Shown: in pieces, positions 6,641-13,704 of the stretch
How positions within the stretch are numbered: position 1 is the first letter of the stretch
How the letters are laid out: each line of letters starts with the position of its first letter
Source of the DNA: CAVCAD01 sp036653735
GTDB lineage: Bacteria > Bacillota_I > Bacilli_A > RF39 > UBA660
Assembly (NCBI GenBank): GCA_036653735.1
Contig: JAVVTI010000018.1
Location: forward strand, 1-16,668
Length of the DNA: 16,668 nt
Direction of reading: 5' to 3'
The notes under the pieces: generated by a model
Database searches by the model: none
What the model was told of the DNA's origin: nothing
The model's input: only the letters and a program-made list of their open reading frames with translations
Position numbers and translations under genes: made by a program

Positions 6641-7036
6641 ATGGTAAATGATACAATAGCTGATATGTTAACAAGAATAAGAAATGCTAATCAAATGAAG
6701 TATAAAACTGTTAACGTACTTAAGACAAAAATAACAGTAGGAATAGCAGATATTCTTACTAAAGAAGGTTTTATTGATGGAAGCGTAGCTGAAAAAGATA
6801 CTAAACCAGCAATACTTATATTAAATTTAAAATATACTAAGAAAAAAGAAAGAGTAATTACCGGTCTTAAAAGAATTAGTAAACCTGGACTAAGAGTTTA
6901 TACTAGTAGTGCAGAATTACCTAAAGTTCTTAATGGACTAGGAATAGCAATTATATCTACACCCGAAGGTTTAATGACAGATAAAGAAGCAAGAAAAAGA
7001 AACCTAGGTGGAGAAGTACTTGCTTATGTATGGTAA
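6641..7036 (+). CDS. rpsH: 30S ribosomal protein S8
   Basis: S8 is a primary binder of 16S rRNA helix 21 and, in E. coli, represses the spc operon by binding near rplE. The 131-residue product is normal: DTIADMLTRIRNANQ (4-18), ILTKEGFIDG, GLKRISKPGLRVYTS, LPKVLNGLGIAI and the end MTDKEARKRNLGGEVLAYVW. The usual STSxG before MTD reads STPEG. I could not identify an S8 target hairpin in the rplX-rplE region by eye, so autogenous control is not supported here. The upstream AAGGAGG gives a strong start. Confidence 0.97.
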   Translation: MVNDTIADMLTRIRNANQMKYKTVNVLKTKITVGIADILTKEGFIDGSVAEKDTKPAILILNLKYTKKKERVITGLKRISKPGLRVYTSSAELPKVLNGLGIAIISTPEGLMTDKEARKRNLGGEVLAYVW

Positions 7037-7048
7037 GGAGGACAGTAA

Positions 7049-7588
7049 ATGAGTCGTATAGGAAATAGAATATTAAGTATTCCTGATGGAGTAACAGTAA
7101 ATATAGATAAAGATTTAATTACTGTTAAAGGACCTAAAGGAGAACTTAAATTTAATTATAAGAATAACTGTATTAATGTAGAAGTACTTGATAATACAGT
7201 AGTAGTAAAAAGAAATAATGAAATTAAAACTACTAAACAATTACATGGAACAACAAACTCTATAATAAATAATATGATTATAGGAGTAACTGAGGGCTAT
7301 AAAAAAGACTTAGAAATAGTAGGTGTAGGTTATAAGTTCCTAGTAAATGGAAACAAGCTAACTGTAAATGCTGGATACTCTAACCCTGTTGTTATGGATA
7401 TTCCACAAGGAGTAAAAGTTGAGTCTGCTAGTCAAACAGAACTTTCACTCTCAGGAATAGATAAACAAGAGGTAACAGAGTTTGCAGCAGTTATTAGAGA
7501 AGTTAGAAAACCAGAACCTTATAAAGGTAAAGGTATTAAGTATAAAGATGAATATATTCGTCGTAAAGAAGGAAAGAAAGCTGCATAA
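7049..7588 (+). CDS. rplF: 50S ribosomal protein L6
   Basis: L6 lies next to the sarcin-ricin loop and L7/L12 stalk base, where the translational GTPases bind. The 179-residue protein has two repeated domains and is of normal length. It shows MSRIGNRILSIPDGV at the start, ITVKGPKGEL, GVTEGYKKDLEIVGVGYKF in the middle and the signature EVRKPEPYKGKGIKY close to the end. The binding site is TAAGGAGG, fused with the rpsH stop. rplR follows 12 nt later with the same arrangement. Confidence 0.98.
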   Translation: MSRIGNRILSIPDGVTVNIDKDLITVKGPKGELKFNYKNNCINVEVLDNTVVVKRNNEIKTTKQLHGTTNSIINNMIIGVTEGYKKDLEIVGVGYKFLVNGNKLTVNAGYSNPVVMDIPQGVKVESASQTELSLSGIDKQEVTEFAAVIREVRKPEPYKGKGIKYKDEYIRRKEGKKAA

Positions 7589-7600
7589 GGAGGAATAAAT

Positions 7601-7954
7601 ATGATTAAAAATGTAACAAGAAATGAAAATCGTTTAGCAAGACATGCTAGAATCCGTAAGAATATGTCTGGAACTAGTACTACTCCTAGATTAAATGTGT
7701 TTAAAAGTAATACCAATATATATGCAAGTATAATTGATGACGAAACTAAAAACACACTAGTAAGTGCTTCTTCTTTAGAGATGAAATTAAAAACAAACAA
7801 TGTAGAAAGTGCTGCAAAAGTAGGAGCAGAAATTGCTTCTAGAGCTAAAGCATTAAAAATAAAAAAAGTTGTTTTTGATAGAGGCGGATATCACTTTCAC
7901 GGAAAAGTAAAAGCATTAGCTGAAGCTGCTCGTGAAAATGGATTAGAGTTTTAG
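7601..7954 (+). CDS. rplR: 50S ribosomal protein L18
   Basis: L18 carries 5S rRNA to the large subunit together with L5. The 117-residue product is family length. The basic N-terminus (NENRLARHARIRKNMSGT), PRLNVFKSNTNIYASIID, the VGAEIASRAKA helix and the VVFDRGGYHFHGKVKALAEAARENGLEF end are diagnostic. TAAGGAGG (from the rplF stop) is 7 nt from the ATG. Its own TAG leads into TAGGGAGGA, which serves rpsE. Confidence 0.97.
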   Translation: MIKNVTRNENRLARHARIRKNMSGTSTTPRLNVFKSNTNIYASIIDDETKNTLVSASSLEMKLKTNNVESAAKVGAEIASRAKALKIKKVVFDRGGYHFHGKVKALAEAARENGLEF

Positions 7955-7965
7955 GGAGGATATGA

Positions 7966-8496
7966 ATGAATAATAATAATAATAACAGAGATAACAGAAG
8001 AAATTTTGATGTCAAAAAATTATATGAAGAAAAAGTCATCTCTATTTCTCGTGTAACTAAAGTTAATAAGGGAGGTCGTACTTTTAGATTTTCTGCAACT
8101 GTAGCAGTAGGTGACAGAAAAGGTAAAGTAGGACTAGGAACTGGTAAAGCAAGTGAAGTACCAGAAGCAATAGGTAAAGCAATTAAAGCTGCTGAAAAGA
8201 ATGTATTTACTATTGATCTAGTTGATAATAGAACACTATCACATGAAGCAATAGGTGTATGTGGAGCTGCTAAAGTTCTAATTAAACCTGCATCTATTGG
8301 TAAAGGAATAGTTGCTGGAGGACCAGTAAGAAATGTTCTAGAACTAGTAGGAATAAAAGATGTAATATCTAAAAGCCTAGGAAGTAATACACAAATAAAT
8401 ACAGCAAAAGCTACAATAGAAGCTTTAAAAGCACAAAAAAGCTTAGCAAATGTTGCAGCACTTCGCGGTAAAACAGAAGAGGAGATATTAGGATAA
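7966..8496 (+). CDS. rpsE: 30S ribosomal protein S5
   Basis: S5 sits by the mRNA entry channel and affects decoding accuracy. The 176-residue product has the dsRNA-binding-like N-domain with the loop VTKVNKGGRTFRF, where spectinomycin resistance changes arise in other bacteria, and the C-domain KVLIKPAS, IVAGGPVRNVLELVGI, KSLGSNTQIN. The end RGKTEEEILG is typical. The N-terminus is six Asn codons, five of them AAT (7969-7983), giving a small trinucleotide repeat. GGGAGGA lies 5 nt before this ATG; another ATG at 7962 opens only a three-codon frame and is too close to that site. The stop overlaps the rplO start (TAATG). Confidence 0.97.
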   Translation: MNNNNNNRDNRRNFDVKKLYEEKVISISRVTKVNKGGRTFRFSATVAVGDRKGKVGLGTGKASEVPEAIGKAIKAAEKNVFTIDLVDNRTLSHEAIGVCGAAKVLIKPASIGKGIVAGGPVRNVLELVGIKDVISKSLGSNTQINTAKATIEALKAQKSLANVAALRGKTEEEILG

Positions 8497-8939
8497 TGAA
8501 ATTAAATGAATTAAAAGCAAATCCTGGATCAACTCATAGAAGAAAAATAGTTGGTAGAGGTCCAGGAAGCGGAATGGGTAAAACTTCATGCCGCGGAGAA
8601 AATGGACAAAAATCAAGAAGTGGAGCATCAATTCCATTATGGTTTGAAGGTGGACAAAATCCACTATATAAAAGAATACCAGGAAGAGGATTTAATAATA
8701 CAAGATTCACAAGAAGATATGCTATAGTAAACGTAAGTGAACTAAATATATTTAATGATGGAGATACTATTACTAAAGAAATGCTTCTAGATGCAAAACT
8801 TATAACAAAAGAATTAAAAGGACTAAAGATTTTAGGTAATGGTGAACTTACTAAAAAATTAGTTGTAAAAGCTAATATTTTTACAAACAGTGCTATTAAT
8901 AAAATAGAAGCACAAGGTGGAAAAGCTGAGGTGATCTAA
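8496..8939 (+). CDS. rplO: 50S ribosomal protein L15
   Basis: L15 is a late-assembly protein of the large subunit with a long extension into 23S rRNA. The 147-residue product starts MKLNELKANPGSTHRRK and has VGRGPGSGMGKTSCRGENGQKSRSG, FEGGQNPLYKRIPGRGF and the C-terminal INKIEAQGGKAEVI, all family hallmarks. It starts directly on the rpsE stop, leaving no place for rpmD, which usually lies between these two genes. The binding site GAGGAGA sits in the end of rpsE. secY begins two bases after its stop. Confidence 0.97.
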   Translation: MKLNELKANPGSTHRRKIVGRGPGSGMGKTSCRGENGQKSRSGASIPLWFEGGQNPLYKRIPGRGFNNTRFTRRYAIVNVSELNIFNDGDTITKEMLLDAKLITKELKGLKILGNGELTKKLVVKANIFTNSAINKIEAQGGKAEVI

Positions 8940-8940
8940 T

Positions 8941-10191
8941 ATGTTTGATGCTTTCAAACAAATATTTAAACCTAATAATAAAGACTTAAGAAAAAGAGTG
9001 ATATTTACATTAGTAGCACTTATGATTTTTAGTCTAGGAAATGCTATAACAGTTCCTGGTATGCAAGAAATAACAGGAGACTTAGGATTTCTAGAACTAC
9101 TTAATGCAATGAGTGGAGGAGGACTTAAACAGTTTTCTATATTCGCTCTAGGAGTAATGCCTTATATTACAGCATCCATTATTACACAACTTCTACAAAT
9201 GGATATAATTCCATACTTCAAAGAACTTAAAGAGTTAGGTGAAGAAGGAAGAAGAAAGATGAATAAAATAACTAGATACCTAGGCATATTCTTTGCCTTT
9301 GTAGAAGGATATATTTATTCTATAATGTTTATAGGTGGAAAACTTCCAGCTAGTGAATACATAGTAATAGCAACTATCTTAACAGGTGGTACAGCATTTC
9401 TTTTATGGTTAGGAGATCAAATAACTAATAAAGGTATAGGTAATGGAATATCACTTATAATAATGGCTGGTATAGTAAATACATTACCTACTATGTTTAG
9501 CCAAGCATTCAAAGCATTAGTCCCAGCTAGTTCAAACCTATTTATAGGCTCTATTAGCTTTGCTCTATTTGTAGCATTATACTTCTTCATAATAGTAGGA
9601 GTCATATTTGCACAAGAAAGTGAAAGAAGAATACCAATTCAATATTCAAACAGAACTGTTTCATCTTATGGAGGGAGAAGTACATACCTTCCACTGAAAC
9701 TAAATAGTGCTGGAGTAATACCAGTAATATTCGCATCAGCTTTGTTTGCTATACCAACAACACTTACATATTTTTTAAAAAGTCAAAGTATAACAATGTT
9801 TATTAATAATTACTTAACTACTAAAACACCTGTTGGATTTATTATATATATATTACTAATTATTATGTTTACATACTTTTATACATATATAGTAATAAAC
9901 CCAGAGGAACTTTCTAAAAACTTAAATGAAAGTGGAGGTTATATTCCAGGTATTAGACCAGGAAAAGAAACCATAAAATATGTTAGTAGAGTATTAGCTA
10001 GAATAACATTTCTAGGTGCATTATTTATAGCAACTATAGCAGCACTTCCTATTATATTTACAGCATTTACTAAACTACCAAGTATAGTACAAGTAGGTGG
10101 TACAAGTATATTAATAGTAGTAGGCGTTGTCCTAGAAACATATAAACAACTTGAAAGTACGGTAGCATCAAGAGGCTATAATAAAAGATAA
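8941..10191 (+). CDS. secY: Preprotein translocase channel subunit SecY
   Basis: SecY forms the membrane channel, with SecE and SecG, through which SecA-driven preproteins and SRP-delivered membrane proteins pass. The 416-residue product shows ten hydrophobic segments. Family signatures are FALGVMPYITASIITQLLQM early on (TM2), GNGISLIIMAGIV (TM4-5 region), GRSTYLPLKLNSAGVIPVIFA, and the C-terminal GTSILIVVGVVLETYKQLES. The large cytosolic loop with the conserved basic RPGKET is present. It is slightly shorter than the usual 430, mainly at the C-terminus. It is co-transcribed with r-proteins, which ties export capacity to growth. GAGGTGA in the end of rplO is the binding site. Confidence 0.98.
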   Translation: MFDAFKQIFKPNNKDLRKRVIFTLVALMIFSLGNAITVPGMQEITGDLGFLELLNAMSGGGLKQFSIFALGVMPYITASIITQLLQMDIIPYFKELKELGEEGRRKMNKITRYLGIFFAFVEGYIYSIMFIGGKLPASEYIVIATILTGGTAFLLWLGDQITNKGIGNGISLIIMAGIVNTLPTMFSQAFKALVPASSNLFIGSISFALFVALYFFIIVGVIFAQESERRIPIQYSNRTVSSYGGRSTYLPLKLNSAGVIPVIFASALFAIPTTLTYFLKSQSITMFINNYLTTKTPVGFIIYILLIIMFTYFYTYIVINPEELSKNLNESGGYIPGIRPGKETIKYVSRVLARITFLGALFIATIAALPIIFTAFTKLPSIVQVGGTSILIVVGVVLETYKQLESTVASRGYNKR

Positions 10192-10206
10192 AGGTAAGGT
10201 GAAAAA

Positions 10207-10857
10207 ATGAATTTAGTATTTATATCTCCTCCTGCAGCAGGAAAAGGAACTATAAGTGATATGCTCAAACAAAAATATGATTTAACAAATATTTCTGTTG
10301 GACAATTACTAAGAGATGTAGATTCAAGTACCCCAGTAGGAATGAAAATAAGAGAAATTCAACAAACAGGGCAACTAGTAGATCTATCCATAACGGTTTC
10401 TCTACTAGAAAAAAGACTAGAACAACCTGATATTAAAAAGGGCTTCATTCTAGATGGATTTCCAAGAAATCTAGAACAAGCACTAGAACTTAATGAACTA
10501 CTAAATAAAATAGGTGTTTCATTAGACCATGCAGTATATCTTAAAGTAGATGAAGAAACTGCTAAAAAGAGAATATTAGGTAGACTAGTATGTCCTAACT
10601 GTAAAGCAACATTTAATAACTTAACTGGATTTAACACACCAATTAAAGAAGGAGTGTGTAATATATGTTCTTCTTCCTTAGAATCAAGAAATGATGATAA
10701 TGAAGAAAGCTTTAAAAAAAGATTTAATCTATTTAATAAAGAAACATATCCAGTAGTAGATTACTATAAAAAGTTAGGTAAACTTATAGAAGTTGATGCA
10801 TCACTTGGAAAACCAGAAGAGACACTTAAAGAACTTGAAAGAAAACTTGGTCTATGA
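10207..10857 (+). CDS. adk: Adenylate kinase with altered P-loop
   Basis: Adenylate kinase converts ATP and AMP to two ADP. The 216-residue product has DGFPR (83-87), LID-flanking arginines in KRILGR (Arg122, Arg126) and the RNDDNEESFKKR segment (161-172). A zinc tetracysteine LID (Cys129, Cys132, Cys151, Cys154) is typical of Gram-positive enzymes. Unusual is the nucleotide-binding loop: the normal GxPGAGKGT reads SPPAAGKGT (7-15), so Gly7 and Gly10 are Ser and Ala, while Lys13 and Thr15 remain. The AMP-site STGDMLR reads SVGQLLR (30-36). It may be a specialised subfamily or recognise another nucleoside monophosphate; its place between secY and map supports adk. It ends in ATGA, overlapping map by 4 nt. 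Confidence 0.93.
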   Translation: MNLVFISPPAAGKGTISDMLKQKYDLTNISVGQLLRDVDSSTPVGMKIREIQQTGQLVDLSITVSLLEKRLEQPDIKKGFILDGFPRNLEQALELNELLNKIGVSLDHAVYLKVDEETAKKRILGRLVCPNCKATFNNLTGFNTPIKEGVCNICSSSLESRNDDNEESFKKRFNLFNKETYPVVDYYKKLGKLIEVDASLGKPEETLKELERKLGL

Positions 10858-11606
10858 AAATAATTTGTAAAACAGATGAAGAAATAGAAAAAATAGAAGT
10901 AGCTGGTAAAATGTCTTATGATATTTTAATGAATCTAAAATCTATTATAAAAAAGGGAATAACAACAAGACAAATAGATGACTATGTAAATGCATACATA
11001 AAGAAAAGAAAATGCATACCAGCATTTCTAAACTATGAAGGATTTCCCTCATCATGTTGCATTTCAGTAAATGATATGGTAGTTCATGGAATACCATCAA
11101 CATATAAACTTAAAGATGGTGATATAGTATCAGTAGATTTAGGTGTTATATATAAAGGTTACTACTCAGACACAGCATATACTTATATAGTTGGCACTAC
11201 TACTAAAGAAGTAGAAGAGTTTGTAATAAACACACAAAAAGCTTTATATAAAGGCTTATCATTAATAAAAGATGGAGTGTGTTTAAATGATATATGCAAA
11301 GCTATAGAAAGTATTGCAGTGGAAAATGGATATGGAGTAGTAAAAGAACTAACAGGTCATGGAGTAGGCTTATCACTACATGAAGAGCCCTATATCCCTA
11401 ATTATTCTAATGAGGATAGTAAAAGTATATACTTGCATTCTGGTAATGTAATAGCCATAGAACCAATGTTTACAATAGGCAGTGAAAAAATCAGGTTACA
11501 TAGTGATGGCTGGGGAATATCTACAATAGATAAAAGCCTTGCTTCTCACTTTGAACATACAGTACTCGTAACAACAAGCGGGTACAGAATATTAACAGGA
11601 GAGTGA
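10854..11606 (+). CDS. map: Methionine aminopeptidase, type I
   Basis: The enzyme removes the initiator methionine from nascent chains after deformylation. The 250-residue product has all metal and catalytic residues of the family: Asp95, Asp106, His169, Glu203 and Glu234 for the two metal ions, with His78 and His176 in the active site (motifs MVVHGIP, SVDLG, YSDTA, TGHGVG, AIEPM, FEHTV). There is no N-terminal zinc or SEC-C extension. The start overlaps the adk stop (ATGA), so the pair is probably coupled. It ends in TGA; this and adk are the only two genes in the window that do. The usual KOW-domain gene that follows map in some Bacilli is absent. Confidence 0.97.
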   Translation: MKIICKTDEEIEKIEVAGKMSYDILMNLKSIIKKGITTRQIDDYVNAYIKKRKCIPAFLNYEGFPSSCCISVNDMVVHGIPSTYKLKDGDIVSVDLGVIYKGYYSDTAYTYIVGTTTKEVEEFVINTQKALYKGLSLIKDGVCLNDICKAIESIAVENGYGVVKELTGHGVGLSLHEEPYIPNYSNEDSKSIYLHSGNVIAIEPMFTIGSEKIRLHSDGWGISTIDKSLASHFEHTVLVTTSGYRILTGE

Positions 11607-11610
11607 TATT

Positions 11611-11826
11611 TTGGGTAAAGAAGGATACATAGAATTAGATGGTAAAGTTTTAGAAGTTTTACCAGGCGGTGACTATAAAGTCAAGCTTGAAAACGAGCAC
11701 ATAGTAGAAGCTCGCGTTTCTGGGAAAATACGAATGAATATGATTCGCATCTATCCAGGCGATACTGTGCTTATGGAAATTCCAATTTGTGATTTAACAC
11801 GCGGGCGTATAATATATAGAAAGTAA
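11611..11826 (+). CDS. infA: Translation initiation factor IF-1, TTG start
   Basis: IF-1 is an OB-fold factor that occupies the A site during initiation. The 71-residue product has the family length and the core GKVLEVLPGGDYKVKLEN, SGKIRMNMIRIYPGD and the end DLTRGRIIYRK. The start is TTG at 11611: residue 2 onward (GKEGYIELDGKV) lines up with the normal KEDxIEVEGKV N-terminus, and AGGAG lies 9 nt upstream. It is the only gene here without ATG. Codon use differs from its neighbours: of six arginine codons three are CGC and one CGA, while the others favour AGA and CGT. It lies 4 nt after map and 12 nt before rpmJ. Confidence 0.96.
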   Translation: MGKEGYIELDGKVLEVLPGGDYKVKLENEHIVEARVSGKIRMNMIRIYPGDTVLMEIPICDLTRGRIIYRK

Positions 11827-11838
11827 TGGAGGAATAAA

Positions 11839-11952
11839 ATGAAAGTAAGACCATCAGTAAAAAAAATATGTGACAAATGTAAAATAATAAAAAGAAATGG
11901 TAAAGTTATGGTGATTTGTGAGAATCCAAAACATAAACAAAGACAAGGTTAG
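11839..11952 (+). CDS. rpmJ: 50S ribosomal protein L36, zinc-binding type
   Basis: L36 is the smallest large-subunit protein, bound deep in 23S rRNA near L16 and L6. The 37-residue product is exactly family length and begins MKVRPSVKKICDKC. The zinc ligands are Cys11, Cys14, Cys27 and His32, so it is the zinc form. A good site TGGAGGAA lies 5 nt or so before the ATG. Its place between infA and rpsM is the standard one. The TAG stop is fused with AGGAGG, the binding site of rpsM. Confidence 0.97.
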   Translation: MKVRPSVKKICDKCKIIKRNGKVMVICENPKHKQRQG

Positions 11953-11960
11953 GAGGAAAA

Positions 11961-12326
11961 ATGGTACGTATAAAGAATATTGATTTACCTAATGAAAAAA
12001 GAATAGTAATCGCCCTTACTTATATTTATGGAATAGGTACTTCAAGAGCTGAAAAGATTTGTGAAAAAGCTAAAGTTTCAACAGAAATTAAAACTAAAGA
12101 TCTAACTGATGATCAAATTTCTGCATTAAGAAGCGAAATAGATGCTTATACTTTAGTGGGTGATTTAAAACGTGAAAAAGATATGAATATAAAAACTAAA
12201 ATGGAAATAAATTCATATCAAGGTATTAGACATAAAAAAGGTCTTCCAGTAAGAGGACAACATACACAAAGTAATGCAAGAACACGTAAAGGTAAAGCTA
12301 AAACAATAGCTAATAAGAAGAAATAG
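11961..12326 (+). CDS. rpsM: 30S ribosomal protein S13
   Basis: S13 lies in the head, contacts the P-site tRNA with its C-terminal tail and bridges to L5. The 121-residue product shows MVRIKNIDLPNEKRIVIALTYIYGIG, a helix-two-turn-helix region, and the tRNA-contact tail YQGIRHKKGLPVRGQHTQ, then NARTRKGKAKTIANKKK. GQRT of most bacteria reads GQHT here. In E. coli this gene starts the separate alpha operon controlled by S4. No promoter or pseudoknot-like leader fits in the 8-nt gap before it, and rpsD is not in this cluster, as in Bacillus. Confidence 0.97.
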   Translation: MVRIKNIDLPNEKRIVIALTYIYGIGTSRAEKICEKAKVSTEIKTKDLTDDQISALRSEIDAYTLVGDLKREKDMNIKTKMEINSYQGIRHKKGLPVRGQHTQSNARTRKGKAKTIANKKK

Positions 12327-12335
12327 GAGGAAAGT

Positions 12336-12719
12336 ATGGCTTATAATAGAAGAAAAAGAAAACAAAAAATAAGTGTTGTAGAAGGACAAGTTCATATACA
12401 TTCTACATTTAATAATACTATTGTTACAGTAACTGATAATAATGGAAAAGTAGTATCATGGGCATCAGCTGGTACTTCTGGATTCAAAGGAAGTAAGAAA
12501 AAGACTCCCTATGCAGCAGGAGTAAGTGCTGAAGCTGCCGGAAGAGCTGCAGTAGATAATGGAATGAAAAGAGCTGAAGTATTCGTAAAAGGTATTGGTG
12601 GTGGTAGAGAAACTGCTATCAGATCACTACAAACAGCAGGATTAGAAATTACTGCAATAAACGATGTAACTCCAATTCCGCATAATGGTTGTAGACCACC
12701 TAAAAAGAGACGCGGATAA
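12336..12719 (+). CDS. rpsK: 30S ribosomal protein S11
   Basis: S11 is a platform protein near the E site and the anti-Shine-Dalgarno end of 16S rRNA. The 127-residue product shows VHIHSTFNNTIVTVTD, SWASAGTSGFKGSKKKTPYAA and the strongly conserved end DVTPIPHNGCRPPKKRRG, whose Asn-Gly is the site of isoaspartate formation in E. coli S11. The VKGPGSGRE of other species reads VKGIGGGRE. TAGGAGG from the rpsM stop gives the start. A 26-nt gap leads to rpoA. Confidence 0.97.
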   Translation: MAYNRRKRKQKISVVEGQVHIHSTFNNTIVTVTDNNGKVVSWASAGTSGFKGSKKKTPYAAGVSAEAAGRAAVDNGMKRAEVFVKGIGGGRETAIRSLQTAGLEITAINDVTPIPHNGCRPPKKRRG

Positions 12720-12745
12720 CGGATTTAAGAAGGGAAAGAAAATAT

Positions 12746-13696
12746 ATGTTGAAATTTGAAAAACCAGATTATACTGTAGAAGAATATTCAAACGATAATT
12801 TTTATGGAAAGTTCGTTCTAGAACCTCTTGAAAGAGGATTCGGAACAACTATAGGAAATGCACTTAGAAGAGTAATGCTTTCTAGCTTACCTGGATGTGC
12901 AGTATCTAGTGTTAAAATTGAAGGCGTACTTCATGAATTTCAAAAAATAGATGGAGTCGTAGAAGATGTAACAGAAATAGTACTAAACCTAAAGAAACTA
13001 GTACTTAGAAATCATGGAACTAGCGAAGTAGTACTACATTTAAAATCAGACAAAGAAGGCGAAGTAAAAGCCTCTATGATAGAACAAAACTCTGATATAG
13101 AAATAGTTAATCCAGACCTAGTTATTGCCACACTTTCAAAAGGTGGTTCTATAGATATGACAATAAATGTATCTAATGGAAAAGGCTATGTAGATGGAAA
13201 AGAAAATGCATTAAACTTTAGAAACAAAGAACAAGGTTTAATAGCAGTAGACTCATTATTTTCTTCAATAGAAAGAATTAACTATGAAGTAGAAGAAGCA
13301 CGTGTTGGTCAAAGTAGTAACTATGATAAACTAGTAATGAATGTATATACTAATGGAGCTTTAAAGCCACAAGAAGCAATAGCTTTAGCTAGTAAAATAC
13401 TTATGGAACATTTAAACATCTTAACATCTTTAAATAATATATCTGATGTAACAGGATTACTTAAAGAAAAAGAAAAGAGTAATGAACATAAAGTACTAGA
13501 AACACCCATAGAAGATATGGATCTAACAGTAAGAGCATATAACTGCCTAAAAAGAGCAGGAATACATACTCTTCAAGACCTAACTGCTATGACAGAAAAT
13601 GAAATAATGAAAATAAGAAATCTAGGTAAGAAGTCTTTAAAAGAAGTTCTAGATAAGACTAAAGCTACTGGATTAAAATTTAAAGGCGAAGAGTAG
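12746..13696 (+). CDS. rpoA: RNA polymerase alpha subunit
   Basis: Alpha dimers nucleate assembly of RNA polymerase, and the C-terminal domains bind UP elements and activators. The 316-residue product has the N-terminal domain with FVLEPLERGFGTTIGNALRRVMLSSLPG (23-50), a linker around residues 230-255, and the helix-hairpin-helix C-terminal domain. Arg263 in MDLTVRAYNCLKRAGI corresponds to E. coli Arg265, the main UP-element contact, and NLGKKSL is intact. The A-rich tract upstream of the rRNA promoter in this window would suit such contacts. The start has AAGAAGGG with an 11-nt spacer, a little long, consistent with moderate translation. rplQ follows after 8 nt. Confidence 0.98.
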   Translation: MLKFEKPDYTVEEYSNDNFYGKFVLEPLERGFGTTIGNALRRVMLSSLPGCAVSSVKIEGVLHEFQKIDGVVEDVTEIVLNLKKLVLRNHGTSEVVLHLKSDKEGEVKASMIEQNSDIEIVNPDLVIATLSKGGSIDMTINVSNGKGYVDGKENALNFRNKEQGLIAVDSLFSSIERINYEVEEARVGQSSNYDKLVMNVYTNGALKPQEAIALASKILMEHLNILTSLNNISDVTGLLKEKEKSNEHKVLETPIEDMDLTVRAYNCLKRAGIHTLQDLTAMTENEIMKIRNLGKKSLKEVLDKTKATGLKFKGEE

Positions 13697-13704
13697 GAGG
13701 ATTT

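Noticed and set aside
7519..7800. Reverse-strand frame across rplF and rplR
   Set aside because: It is the shadow of two well-conserved genes, with no binding site and a product of random hydrophobic type.
10207..11606. Mycoplasma-type code with TGA as Trp
   Set aside because: Conserved Trp residues are coded by TGG throughout and both TGA codons fall at the expected ends of Adk and Map.
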